Positions 1 through 11,017 of a DNA stretch of 64,000 bases are shown here, one piece after another. The DNA is from Symsagittifera roscoffensis (Eukaryota > Xenacoelomorpha > Acoela > Convolutidae). The position numbers and the translations under genes were made by a program. How positions within the stretch are numbered: the stretch's first letter is position 1; each line of letters begins with the position of its first letter. Where the stretch lies: positions 53,170,750 to 53,234,749 of the forward strand of contig NC_087070.1 of assembly GCF_963678635.1 (NCBI RefSeq), given 5' to 3'. The notes under the pieces are model-generated. The model was not told the DNA's origin. It did not search any database and was given only the letters and a program-made list of their open reading frames with translations.

Positions 1-196
1 TAATACTAAATTTAAGGGGGGGGGGGGGGGGGGGCGTGCGCCGAAAAAACCGCGATTTTTTGGTCAAAACTTTCCAAACATTGCCTAAAAATGCCTTTTT
101 TGGACTGTTTTTTCAAAAAAAAGATCGACAAAAATTTCGTAATTTTTTTGAAAATCCGCCCCCCCCCCCCTCGAGAAAATCCTAGATCCGCCCCTG
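1..196. mobile_element. hAT-like non-autonomous element, right end
   Basis: The segment ends at 196 with CCTAGATCCGCCCCTG, the reverse complement of the CAGGGGCGGATCTAGG type of terminus used by many hAT-family MITEs. The left end is outside the window or too degraded to see. The inside holds an 18-base G run (about 17-34) and an 11-base C run (about 160-170). The stretch at about 35-95 is similar to 521-575 and, inverted, to 28141-28210, so this is one copy of a dispersed family. No protein is encoded. Confidence 0.55.
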
Positions 197-221
197 GTTT
201 GAAACTATACGTACCTGGGGA

Positions 222-430
222 CAGGGGCAGATCTACGATTTTCTCGGGGAGGAAGACTTTCAAAAAGTTTGTCGACGTTTTTCTAGTTTGACCAAAATGA
301 TTTAACTGTAATAATACTGCAATAATAATACCAAATACTGAAATAGTATAAGATGTAAATTATTTACTTAAAATTTTTCTCCAATTTTGCAATTTTTAAA
401 AAAAGTTTTTGGAGAGGGCGGAGTATACGA
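222..430. mobile_element. hAT-like non-autonomous element, left end
   Basis: A terminus starting CAGGGGCAGATCTACG lies at 222, only 25 bases after the right end of the neighbouring copy, so two elements sit nearly head to tail. The following AGGAAGACTTTCAAAAAG resembles the sub-terminal sequence at 27990-28050 and 17455-17480. The right end is not clear; 430 is a guess where G/C-rich sequence (GAGGGCGGAG) appears. Confidence 0.4.
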
Positions 431-509
431 CGCCTCCTCCCTCAGGAGTTTGACCCCCTCACCAACCAAAGGATTCCCTTTTCTTAAAGGCACGTTTGGT
501 GCCAATATA

Positions 510-760
510 TGATGAACTTAAGGGGGCGCGCGCCGGAAAAACTCGATTTAGTAGTTAAACCTACCAAAAAGTGCCTAGAAGGTCTGTTTTAACATTTTTT
601 CTTATATTCGATCAATTTTTGCTCAGAAAGTTTGATTAAAATAGGCTAAGTATCGTGTTTGGTCGATCGATCTAAAAAAAGTTCGGTCGACCTCCGAAGA
701 GATTTCCTAATTTTGTTTAGCGTTTATTAAAGAAATTTGCAAAAAAAAACGATAAATAAA
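510..760. mobile_element. hAT-like element fragment, same family
   Basis: The string GGGGGCGCGCGCCGGAAAAAC at about 521 and the sequence after it follow 28-90 closely (ACCTACCAAAAAGTGCCTAGAA against ACTTTCCAAACATTGCCTAAAA). No clean termini or target duplication were found, so this is a degraded internal piece. Confidence 0.4.
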
Positions 761-1028
761 AAATACCTTCCCTCAAATCATAAAGAAAGTTGTTTAAAAT
801 TTACTGTATTGAATTGAAAACCGTTTTTATCAATATCAAAACAACACGTATGAGACGCACGTGCATGAATTTACACCAAACAGAACAACGTTTTTTAAGC
901 TCAAACATACCAAACCAAAATTATTAAACCAAACGCGTGTTTTCATTAGGCAAACACCAGTCTCAATAAACATCATTTGTCTTGTTTTTCATAAATTCTT
1001 AGCTAAAATTTCCACAAAAAAAATTGTT

Positions 1029-1239
1029 ATGGACGCTGCCGAAACGTATTTAGCGGCGACAGTTCGCGAAAGAAAAGGCACGATGTATCTCCGCTCAGAT
1101 CATAACGAGTACGACTTGACGAAGACGCATGTCTCTAATTGGAATCAAGACGCCGAATCCTACCCCAAGGACTATGACGTGTATAAAGACAAGCCTTGGA
1201 ACTTGAAGAAGTCAACTTATAATCACCTATCCAATCAAG
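1029..1239 (+). CDS. CFAP95: CFAP95 coding exon 1
   Basis: Seventy codons plus one base. It encodes the N-terminal conserved block (RERKGTMYLRSDHNEYD) and the PKDYDVYKDKPWNLKKSTY segment. The donor is CAAG|GTAACA. Reading past the donor gives only seven more residues before a stop, which supports the splice site. Confidence 0.85.
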
Positions 1240-4225
1240 GTAACACGGTTACTTACACTTAACATCAACCTAATGTTATGCTGTTTCTAATTTTTTTTGC
1301 CAAAGTTGCTTTATAAATTTTTTAAGAGTCGATGAACGTAGTTCAGACTCTTATATAGGTGTTGATGATTCTGTATAAGTTTTTTTTTAGGAAAAGTTTT
1401 TAAAATTATTCAGGTTCGACATTTGATTTCTTTTTAATATCAGTTCAATAAATTAAGAGAGGCACACTACACGATCATGTATCGAACGTGTAAAAGACTC
1501 AAAATGTTTTAGAGTTTCAAAGAGCTACAAGGGCTTTCATTAAGAGTAATGAACATAGTGAAGACTCTTATAAAGTCTTAGTGATTATTTTTTCAACAAA
1601 AAGGCTTCAAATGATCTAATAACTACAAATGTGCATTCACAAACATTAATGCATTTATAATTGCACTTAGGTATAAATGCACTTTTTGAGGTCAATTGAA
1701 ATTCATTTGCAGAAAGTGGCGTAAATAGCCCTCTCCAAGCAGGGACGTGGAAATGGCGCGAAACAATGTGAAAAATTAGGATTTAACTTTTAGATTTCCA
1801 GAGGACAAATTTTTTTACCTTTTGATCCAGTTTTCTTCAGTTGCGTTCGTCTTATCAAAAAAGCGCCAACCAAAAATGTTCTAGAAATTCAAAGAGCTTA
1901 AAGAACGTCTTTTGTTTTCTTTGAAACTCAAAAAATAGAAACTTTTCAACAAAGTCAGTGTTTTTTATGTTTATTTGCGTTTATTACTCTTTTCCAATCT
2001 TCGATTGGTTATGTTTTTATATTTCAAATTTTTTTTCAACAGTGTTTTTTTTTGTTTACTTGCGTTCATCAAACTTTTTCCAACTGTCTGCTGACTATGT
2101 TTTTTAAATAGGACTCGAAGTTTGGTCGACGTAAACAAATGTTCGATCGTGAAACTTTTAGAGAGGGAAAAAGTCAATTCGATTTTACTTGCTTTTTACG
2201 CTATACCACTAATGCAATTTTTCGAACCCAGTTAATACTGATAATAATTGTGCTCAAAAAGGGAGGGAAATACTCAAAATGAATTGCAATCAGCGAATCA
2301 TACCTGAAAAATATCGTTGAAATTTTTGAAAGTTATGAAGAGTATATTGTGATTCATGGATTGTATTTTCAAAAAAATGTCTTTTTGGCTAACTTTGTAA
2401 AGATAATTCTCCATCACAACGTAAAGTTATGACCATCACAACGTAAAAGTTATGTTTTTGAAAATGTATTAACCAAAATTGTTGATTTTGCTTTTATTAA
2501 AACTCAAAATCAGGTACCACAATCAAACTTCAAATAAGGCCAGGTTTGTATCCTTTTGAAGTTTTCTCACTCGTAATTATTTCTATATAGGAGACGCGGT
2601 TTGCAGATTTAGACCATTTTGAGAAAATCAAAAAAAACAGAACGATAAAATTTTTAATCAAAATGTGAAAAACTAAACTTACAAAGAAGAAAAAACTACT
2701 ATATACAGCTTAATTTGGCGGTACCAAAACTAAATTTTTTTTGTGGTTCCTGCGATTTGCAGAGGATCTATCAAAAGCTATTTAGCCTGTCTAAGCATAG
2801 CCCGTTTTTCTTATTTTGTCACAATCTAGACTGAGCTATTTTTTTGCGATTATAAGCCGTTTTTTTTTTGCGTCTAGGCTTTTCATGTGGTACCACTATT
2901 GCAGCCGTAATCGATCAGGCTGTGGTAGTCCTGAAGCTAGAGGTCAAATGAGAGCTCGTTCTCACACACTAACACTGCTATGGCAGGGGATCAATAACAC
3001 GATCTCACGATCTCGAAGTGAACGCTTTACCACTATGCTATCTGCCTCTGCAAAAAAACTCTTAAAAAAATCGAGAATTTCACAAATTTGAAAAAATTGT
3101 GTCCTTTTGTTGTTCATTTTGCAGAAGAAACAATTTGTCAGAAAAATTATTTATTTTTGCTCTCATCCCTCACAGAACGCAAACAAAAAGGCGCTTTTTT
3201 AATCTATCGACCGGAAATGGTTGTTTGAATAAAGACTTGCCTAACGTGAATGATCCTTCAGCACAACAAAAGCCCTAAAATTGTTATTTTTGCTAGAATT
3301 GCCGGATCCACTGCCATGTTTCTATCAGTTCTCGAAAGGTAACAGTCCTGTCAAATTTCTAAATCACATCTTTACTGAGTTTTCGGATCTCTTTAACTAC
3401 TCCGCACCCCTTTATTACAAAAGGGGAGATTATTTTCTAATACTATATTCGCTGATGGTTAGCAATTGAATTAGTCCTTTACACAAGCCATTGGATGAAG
3501 GGGGTAGCTAAAGAGATCCATGTTTCTAGATCTATCTTTTTCTATCATACGAAGTCCAAATGTATAAACAAAATGCGCGACTTGTTCCCTAATTTTAAAA
3601 TTGATAATTTATGGATTGATTTTGTTCCACTATATGGCTGCTCACTTTCCCCATATGCTCTACGAGTTATTTGAAAAGGAGATGGAACATTCCTGAAGTT
3701 AGAACAAATTCTGCTCATTCTTGATAGTGTTATCTTGGTTTTTGTTCAAATAGTATTGCTTTAGATGGTCCAATGCCTAAAACTACAACCCAAGCTCTTT
3801 ACGACGACAGGTCACAGGCTAAATTCCACGTGGACAGAGAAGCCAACAAACCTCTACAAGGCGGAATCACTTCCGACTCACGACTGGACGGGAACCTCGT
3901 TCGGGAAGTCATCGGGCGAAACTTAATTGATCGCCGAGCATTTTACGGGCTGACTACATACAAAGACGACTACAATTTGTACAATGGTGCAAAATGGGTA
4001 CCTCACGACATAACATCCGAAGAGAAAGCGGAGTCCCAGAAACTAACAGACGACGAAAAAGTGGCAGTCGTTGGGAACCGAAACGACTTGAGCCAGTTCA
4101 CAGAGAAGTCGAGGAGGTTCGGGGCGAATACTTGGCAAGACGAAACGGGTGTTTACGGAACAGCAATGCACAAAAGATTAATGACAACGCAGTTCAACCC
4201 TCTAATGAATGCATTTGAAGCTTAA
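1029..4225 (+). CDS. CFAP95: CFAP95 orthologue (cilia- and flagella-associated protein 95), two exons
   Basis: The protein belongs to the CFAP95 (C9orf135) family, a microtubule inner protein of axonemal doublets. Coding exons are 1029-1239 and 3765-4225. The intron begins GTAACA and ends TTTTAGATGG-style (TTAG at 3761-3764), and phase 1 on both sides joins Gln-70 to Asp-Gly-Pro-Met. The product is about 223 residues; the human protein is about 229. From memory of the human sequence, shared blocks are ERKG.MYLRS.H near residue 14, SWxxDxExxPKxYD near residue 40, LTTYxxDY near residue 131 and a C-terminal RRFGANTWQDETGVYG (human: KRFGINTWHDESGIYA). The ATG at 1029 is preferred over the in-frame ATG at 861: it sits a few residues before the first conserved block, as in human, and the 56 extra residues look like untranslated sequence. 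No signal peptide or membrane segment is seen. Neighbouring DNA is repeats, so context adds nothing. Confidence 0.85.
1320..2110 (+). repeat. Dispersed repeat R1, copy 1
   Basis: R1 is recognised by its order of blocks: TAATGAACATAGTGAAGACTC (1545), TGTGCATTCA then ATTGATGCA-like (1630-1655), TTCAATTGAAATTCAT (1692), TGGAAATGGCGCGAAA (1749), TTTAGATTTCCAG (1789), and a tail CTTTGAAACTC...AAAGTCA...TTTATTTGCGTTTATTACTCTTTTCCAA (1920-2000). The tail is present twice in tandem here (about 1940-2020 and 2035-2110). Another start-like piece lies at 1320-1380. Other copies are at 33890, 38150 and 40588. There is no coding potential, and the class is unknown. Confidence 0.65.
2758..2810. repeat. Short dispersed repeat R4, copy 1
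   Basis: AGGATCTAT.AAAGCT followed by CTGTCTAAGCATAGCCCG matches 31630-31680 (CTGTCTAAGCATAATCCG). It lies directly beside the SINE, so it may be part of the SINE tail. Confidence 0.45.
2870..3050 (-). mobile_element. tRNA-derived SINE
   Basis: On the minus strand, 3046 to 2982 reads like a 65-base tRNA: GGCAGATAGCATAGTGG carries a box A-like TAGCATAGTGG, and the box B-like stretch is TTATTGATCCC. The 5' GGCAG pairs with the final CTGCC as an acceptor stem. The body continues to lower coordinates with CAGCCTGATCGATTACGGCT and ends in a run of about 10 A residues (plus-strand T run near 2860). The short, altered arms argue for a SINE head and against a working tRNA. No target duplication was resolved. 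Confidence 0.5.
3765..4225 (+). CDS. CFAP95: CFAP95 coding exon 2 (last)
   Basis: Starts after the acceptor GCTTTAG and ends at TAA 4223-4225. It holds the variable middle and the C-terminal signature (FGANTWQDETGVYG). G/C-richer codons here contrast with the AT-rich intron, as expected for coding sequence. Confidence 0.85.
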
Positions 4226-4815
4226 CAACAACAACAAAAAAGAAACAACAAAATGGACCCACGAGAAAATAATATTTTGTGCAAAAAATACTATCAAAAC
4301 AAAGACAAAGTGAAACCACGTTGTTTTTTGAAATTAAGATTGAAAACACAAACAAAAACTTGAGTCTAGCCAGCAGTTTATATATTCAAAGTCCATACGG
4401 CCAGCTACATAGAATCATGAGCGAGAAAATATTTTAAGGGTCAAGTTTAAAATCTATTTCGTTACTTAATTGCAGCCCTACCCGGGTTGAAACTTCAAAT
4501 GATTGATGAAAAAGTGATAAAACAGCGATCGTCATCATTGATTTACCGCTGAATACCTATCTAAATAGCAAATTTCAGTGCTGAAACAGCACTGGTTCAC
4601 TAATGAAAAAAGCCAGAATTTTCTATTGATGAATTAGCAATCAATAGGTGGCGAGTTTTTAATGGTTTGCCGCTGAAGAAAAAGCTTCCATCTGAGTTAT
4701 GCATATAGCTACAACCACTCCAGGAAGGACATTTCCTGTAAACCTCGGTTTCAAGGAGATCCCGCTAAGATTTAATGAAATATATCTGTGTTCCAGCGAT
4801 AAAAAGAGTAAACTG
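4226..4815. other. CFAP95 3' flank up to the LTR element
   Basis: Contains the presumed 3' UTR, starting with an AACAACAACAA tract. No AATAAA was found close to the stop. The remainder is unrecognised sequence up to the insertion site of the gypsy element; its last five bases, AACTG (4811-4815), are the left target-site duplication. Confidence 0.5.
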
Positions 4816-5144
4816 TGTCGTGAGGCGACCTTCGGTACCTCGTAAGTTATTTGTTCTTTTGCAGTCATACTGCAAAAGTGACACTAATTATATTAACCAA
4901 GATCATTGTTCTAACCTCTATTCAATACCACGCTGAGCGTGTTCATTCCTTATCTGTTATCACTACTGTTCGCTGGTAAATCTGATTCTACAAACTCATG
5001 ATCTATCGGGATAAATTTCCTAAACCAAGATAATATTCGAAACTAAGCATCAAAGCTATTCAAACTAACAAAGTATCTAACCCTAAAACAATTTACTTAT
5101 TGTTGAGCAACAAAGTTTTCATTCTAAAACTTCGGTCAATCTCA
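4816..5144 (+). repeat. 5' LTR of the gypsy element
   Basis: 329 bases, TG...CA ended, about 96 percent identical by eye to the 3' LTR at 12176-12506. A short inverted motif, TTGCAGTCATACTGCAA, lies at about 4859-4875. Confidence 0.88.
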
Positions 5145-6110
5145 TGGCGCAGCCAGCAGTTCCTGTGAACGAAGACAGGACTGACCTGTTAGGCATTCCT
5201 CCCTTTTGGGCGAAAGCCTCTATTAACTCACCATTCCTGTGGGAATCTTGGATTGGTCAATTTTTTTTGGCCGCTGGTTTGAAAGAAAATATCAATCCTC
5301 ATGATCTGTTAGTTGAACCCACCGAGGTCATCGATGAACCTCCTCCAAGACCAGAGTCAATCGCTGAGGGCGAAGATGCTGGAGCAACTAATGCCCGCAG
5401 ACAGAGAGATCAAGCGGCGATCCGGAGGATTACCGAACTAAACGTGGAGAGGAGGAGAAAAGGCCCTCGGATCAGTCAGAATTAGTTCTATCATGAAGCC
5501 GAAGCTCGTTTGAAATCTCGCTTGTTCTTTGCTCTGGGAAATGAAGGGAGGAGACGATTCGCTGACTCATTTCCTCACACGGACATTATTAATATTCCTT
5601 TTCGAGAATTTCACACTGGATGTGAAACGCTGTTCAAGGTTGAGCGAGAGTTTACGGTGGAGCGTATCAAGTTGTATAACACGGTTTTTATGCTTGAAAA
5701 TGACACTTTCTCGTCATTTTACTCTCGCTTGAGCGCCCAAGTGGCTTTGTGTAATTGGCCTAATGATCAAGAAAAGGAGATTTTAAAAGACCTCTTTATT
5801 GGGCGGATTCGAGACGTTGAGTTTCAGAAACTACTCACTCATAATCAACATTCAACCGGTATTAAGGTTAACCAAGAACCTACTTGCTCTATTCAGTCGA
5901 CGAGGGGGAAGCGGAATTATCCTCAAAACCAAAATAATCGACAAACGTCACAAAACAATTAAATAAGTAGATCATGCTACTTTTGTGGTAATCCTTATAG
6001 CCTGGAGCACCGAAAATCTTGTCCAGCTCGTGACGTAACATGTAATCTTTGTCGGAAACGAGGTCATTTTGCGAAAGGTTGCAACTCGTCGAAACGACGT
6101 GTCAATCTGG
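5144..6110 (+). pseudogene. gag-like region of the gypsy element
   Basis: The first part starts MAQPAVPVNEDR. The next resembles a retrotransposon Gag capsid (helical, with YSRLSAQVALCNWP). Near 5970-6090 there are two CCHC zinc knuckles (CYFCGNPYSLEHRKSC and CNLCRKRGHFAKGC), the nucleic-acid-binding part of Gag. Treated as a fossil. Confidence 0.7.
5145..5162 (+). other. Primer-binding-like site
   Basis: TGGCGCAGCC begins immediately after the CA end of the 5' LTR, as primer-binding sites do. It resembles the TGGCGCAG start of tRNA-Ser-type sites in some insect gypsy elements; the tRNA assignment is from memory and tentative. Confidence 0.45.
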
Positions 6111-7050
6111 TGCAGGAAAATGAGGACGTGGCAGGTCCCTCTGTGGATTGCAATTTCATAGATGTAGACCACGATAGTGAGCCCGAATATAGGGTGTTGC
6201 AGCTGGAATCCGCTGTCATGATAAATAGCGTAGAAACTCTTAAGTCAAGTGGAGGACAACCTCGGAGCCTCAGTATCCAGTTGCGCTCTGGTTTTAGTTT
6301 TTTCTATTCGACAGTAGACACAGGAAGCCCAGTTTCGTTCCTGAATAAACGCACCTGTGATTTTCTCTTGCAAAGAAGTCCATCAATTGAGTTTCGCGAT
6401 ACCCTATCGATACCTTGTATGTTGACTATAACAAGAAGCCCATTTGCCTCCTGGGGTCGATTCAAATTCCGATTTTTTCTAGTGGCTGGAGGGTGGCTAA
6501 CGCTCAGTTCCTCATCTCGGAGAATAGAACTCGTAATCTTCTCGGTTTGGACTTGCAGGAGAAACTGGGCATTGTAACTACACAATTGAAGGCTAAAACA
6601 ATCCAGTCAGTGGATTATAGCTCTTCGGATCCGATTTCAGAATACTGGCGTTCTTTTTTCGCAAAGAAGTACGCTCATGTGTTCAGTCGTTTGGGTCGAT
6701 CAAAAAGTCCTAAAGAATACACTAATTTTAAGTTCCCATTGGTGGCACGTCAAATTAAAGGAAGAAAAGTTCCTATTCGTATTCAGGATAGGGTCGCGAG
6801 TGAGATAAAATTTTTGGTGGAGCAAGGACGTATTGAAAAGTTAGACAAGTGTACGACCGATTTCTTCATTGCACCGATTGTACTAACTGCAAAAAAGGAT
6901 GGATCTATCAAACTGGCCCTCAATGCTAAACCGATGAATGCTCAGATCTGGAAAAATAAGTACCAGATGCCAAATATTCATGTCCCAGATGGAGGGAAAC
7001 TGGTACTCAAGGAACTCGCAACCCTTGAGTTTGGTTCACGGTAAGGTTTG
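6110..7050 (+). pseudogene. Protease and start of reverse transcriptase, first stretch
   Basis: Contains an aspartic protease signature (VDTGSPVSF) and the N-terminal part of a Ty3/gypsy reverse transcriptase (APIVLTAKKDGSIKLALNAK). The same sequence from about 6190 occurs again at 7655-8440 with only a couple of differences, so the two stretches are a recent duplicate pair. Confidence 0.75.
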
Positions 7051-7079
7051 GTTCACGTCCTTGGATCTAAAGTGTGCGT

Positions 7080-7583
7080 AAAAAAAAATTCACATGCGAC
7101 CATTTTCTATGAATGGGTTTAAAGATTACCACTATGGCCTGCATGGGACAAAAAACACGCGATGTATTTTGCCCTATTAACGCGTATGCTGGAAACAACC
7201 TATCGCTTTGTTTTTTTTTGTATGGTGTGTGGGGGTGCTTTTCAATTTTTTTTTTATTTTTCAAAATCAAAATTTATCAATTTTTATAAGGCGAACACTG
7301 CTCCATAGACCTTAGACGGCAGTCGGAACATTCAGGGCTTTGCCTTGATAGAAGCAGTCTTGTTCTTAGTATAAAACTTGTTCGATTGCGAAAAAACTTA
7401 ACGCAATTAAATATTTCGAGCTTATGCATTCAACATAATAAATATATAAACGAGCACACACATAAATTAGCAAACGACAATTTTTCATGCTAAAAGTTAG
7501 CAAAAATGATCAAAGCAAGCATTATTTTTAAATTTGATCTCATTGTGTCAATATAGTTATTAGGGTATATAAAAGGAGGTGTC
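7080..7583 (-). repeat. R2 repeat block inside the gypsy element
   Basis: About 500 bases almost identical to 13320-13822 and 15598-16100, which lie in the right flank of the element. It includes CCCTATTAACGCGTATGCTGG and GGCAGTCGGAACATTCAGGG, both R2 landmarks. It is followed by a short stretch of the element's own 3' region. It was therefore copied from the flank into the element after insertion. Confidence 0.75.
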
Positions 7584-7654
7584 AAAAGGAGGTGTCAAAA
7601 GATTTGAATCCCCCCTCTCATTCAGCGTCCTCAGTGCTGCAGCTGGAATATGGG

Positions 7655-9531
7655 GTGTTGCAGCTGGAATCCGCTGTCATGATAAATAGCGTAGAAACTC
7701 TTAAGTCAAGTGGAGGACAACCTCGGAGCCTCAGTATCCAGTTGCGCTCTGGTTTCAGTTTTTTCTATTCGACAGTAGACACAGGAAGCCCAGTTTCGTT
7801 CCTGAATAAACGCACCTGTGATTTTCTCTTGCAAAGAAGTCCATCAATTGAGTTTCGCGATACCCTATCGATACCTTGTATGTTGACTATAACAAGAAGC
7901 CCATTTGCCTCCTGGGGTCGATTCAAATTCCGATTTTTTCTAGTGGCTGGAGGGTGGCTAACGCTCAGTTCCTCATCTCGGAGAATAGAACTCGTAATCT
8001 TCTCGGTTTGGACTTGCAGGAGAAACTGGGCATTGTAACTACACAATTGAAGGCTGAAACAATCCAGTCAGTGGATTATAGCTCTTCGGATCCGATTTCA
8101 GAATACTGGCGTTCTTTTTTCGCAAAGAAGTACGCTCATGTGTTCAGTCGTTTGGGTCGATCAAAAAGTCCTAAAGAATACACTAATTTTAAGTTCCCAT
8201 TGGTGGCACGTCAAATTAAAGGAAGAAAAGTTCCTATTCGTATTCAGGATAGGGTCGCGAGTGAGATAAAATTTTTGGTGGAGCAAGGACGTATTGAAAA
8301 GTTAGACAAGTGTACGACCGATTTCTTCATTGCACCGATTGTACTAACTGCAAAAAAGGATGGATCTATCAAACTGGCCCTCAATGCTAAACCGATGAAT
8401 GCTCAGATCTGGAAAAATAAGTACCAGATGCCAAATATTCATGAGCTTATTGATTCCGCGGCTTACGTCATAACTCGAAATGTTCCTGGTAAGGTTTGGT
8501 TCACGTCCTTGGATCTAAAGTGTGCGTTTAGTCAGTTACCACTGTCATCACTCACTAGCAGCCACTGTAACTTCAATATTTTGTGTGGTGAGGCGACTAG
8601 AACGTACCGCTTCAAGACCGGTTTTTATGGACTGACCGACATGCCCACCGAGTTCCAGAAGGCAATGGATTGTACCTTACAAGGGCTGGAAGGAGTTATT
8701 TGTTACCTCGACGACATCTTGATTGTCACTAAAGGAGATATCCAAGAACATAACGATTTGGTCGAGAGAGTTATGCAAAGGCTTGATGCGGAAGGATGGG
8801 CCCTCAAACTGAGTAAGTGCGAATTCACTGTTAACCAACTAACTTGGCTAGGGTATGACATTAATGAGAATGGGTACTCTCCAAAATTTTCAAAGATCGA
8901 GGCAATTCAATCGCTAAAACAACTTCGGTCATTCATGGGAACGTTAAACCATTTACAAAGGTTTATCGCTGATTTGCATACTCTTACTGTCCATTTCCAT
9001 GCCTCATTGAAGGCTTGTAATAAACAATCGTTCCTATGGGGTGAGGATCAAAATAAAGCCTTTCACGATATAATCAAGTTGATCGCAAAAATTCCGAGCC
9101 TGTATTACTTCGATTCATCGAAGGGATCGAGAGTAAAATGCGACGCGAGTCATAATGGCTTAGGTGCTTGCCTCGAACAGGAAGTTGAACCGGGAATTTG
9201 GGCCCCAACTGCTTTTGCTTCGCGTTTCCTTAATAATGCGGAGGTTAAATATAGCACTAACGAACTGGAGTTATTGGCTATTGTCTGGGCTTGCGAACAT
9301 TTCCGTACTTATTTGTTAGGTACGCGCTTTCAAGTGTTAACCGATCATAAGGCTATCATATCAGCATTAAGCGAAAATTATAATAATAAGTCATATCAGT
9401 CTCGTCTTGCTCGTTGGGCTGATCGTTTGCTACCTTTTGATTTTGAGGTTATTCACGTCCCAGGGGTCACGCTGGGGATCGTCAATTACTTATCACGTTA
9501 TCCTACATTTCCAGCCCCTGAACCCCCTTAA
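7655..9531 (+). pseudogene. Protease, reverse transcriptase and RNase H region, second stretch
   Basis: Carries the reverse transcriptase catalytic YLDD (in VICYLDDILIVTKGD), the upstream FTSLDLKCAFSQL, and a Ty3-type RNase H (VKCDASHNGLGACLEQ, then STNELELLAIVWACEHF and LTDHKAI). This order is typical of gypsy Pol. Treated as a fossil. Confidence 0.85.
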
Positions 9532-9534
9532 TAC

Positions 9535-11017
9535 GATGAATTTTTTTGTCGCTAAGTCAATTGAGGCATTCCATCAGGCCCTCTCGTTTATTAATTCTTA
9601 TAATTCCTCTCCGGGGTATCAAAATTATTTAACGCCGCAAGAGGGCGTCCAATTTGTGTCTCAGTTTAATAACGCTTGTTATTCACGTCACTCGCCGGTT
9701 GAGGGTGATGTTAATCTCCCTCAATGTTTCAACCAATCATGTTGCGGTATGCAAATGGATTGCTTGCGTTGTTTGTCACTAGAGGGCGTCGATTTATGCG
9801 CTCACGAATTCAACCAATCAGGGACCGGTCTGCTAATTGATTGTTGCAAACCAGATGACGTTTCAAAAAATCATTGTCTCCGACAAGCCGTGCTCACTCG
9901 CCTTCACAGATCCCACCCCGGACAAGAGGCCATGATGACTGCCTCCGAATACCTCTGCTGGCCGTTTATGAACCGTCAAATCATCGAGACGTGCGAGAAG
10001 TGTCGTGAGTGCACCCTGTTCGGTAACAACCTTAAGCCCGCGTCATTTTTTAATACTGCAAAATCTCTGCCCGTACTATCCGGACCTAATCAGGAGTTGC
10101 AATTAGATTTTGCTGGCCCGTTACTTGATGAAAAGGGGTCTAAGATCTTTCTTTTAGTAGCGATTGATCGGTTCTCTAAGTTTCCTTCAGTTCTGATTTC
10201 TAAAACCACTAGGGCTAAGAAGGTTACAAAATTCCTCGATTCCTATATTTGTATTCACGGTCTCCCTCATTCTATCAGAATGGATCATGGCTCAGGTTTT
10301 AAGAATAGTTTAGTGCAAGAATTCTGCTCTAATAGAGTTATTAAACATATCCTCTCACCGGTCGGAGATCATGGCGGCAGTGGGTTGGTCGAACGATCGA
10401 TTCAGACAATCAAGAGAAAACTGGGTGTGGCGAAACTTGATCCTAATTTCAAAAATCCTAAGGATACAATTCATCATATACTTGAAGATATTCGCAAGAG
10501 TAATCATTCGGTGCTTAAGAAATCGCCTTTTGAATTACATTTTGGTCGTAAACCTAATACTGTATGGTCTCAGGCACGTAATAATGTTTTTCAATCTCAT
10601 AATTCAGCCCAAGGATTGGAGCGCAACCTCCTTACACCAGACCAAATCGCCAGCAACGACTACAGTAGGGACAGGGCAAAAGTTGTTCCTCGCGGCAGTT
10701 CCAGTCCAACACTTCCAACCCGTTTCAAACCCTTGTTTTCGTTGGACGAAAATGTGGCAGACAGTGAACCCTACAAGGCCCTGCTCGGGCGGCAAATAGA
10801 TGGTAGCAATTCAGGCGTAATCTTCCCCCAGATGGAGGGAAACTGGTACTCAAGGAACTCGCAACCCGGCATTCGGACCTCGCCCACTCTCTCAAATCCG
10901 GTCTCAACAGCAATACTCTTCGCTTCTCGGCAATTGCCTCACCTCCGGGGACGCAAGTCAGCTCCAGGCGTGCACCAGTTGTGCAACCTACTCGTCTCTC
11001 GAGAACAAGTAAATTAG
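9535..11017 (+). pseudogene. Integrase region of the gypsy element
   Basis: Shows the HHCC zinc-binding segment (LHRSHPG ... CEKCREC) and the catalytic core with the D,D-35-E pattern: LQLDFAGPL, then IRMDHGSGF, then SGLVERSIQTIKRKLG. It reads in a different frame from the RNase H region and overlaps it. Confidence 0.8.

Larger units (their letters stand above)
1240..3764. other. CFAP95 intron (2.5 kb)
   Basis: GT-AG intron in phase 1. It contains an R1 dispersed repeat copy (about 1320-2110), a tRNA-derived SINE on the minus strand (about 2870-3050) and a short repeat shared with 31630-31680 (R4, about 2758-2810). Positions 2110-2750 and 3060-3760 hold nothing I recognise. Confidence 0.75.

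Noticed and set aside
861-1028. Longer CFAP95 start at the ATG at 861
   Set aside because: The 56 extra residues have no match in the family, and the ATG at 1029 places the conserved block where it lies in human.
2982-3046. Functional tRNA gene on the minus strand
   Set aside because: It is too short, with a mismatched anticodon arm and altered box B, and is followed by a SINE-like body and A run.
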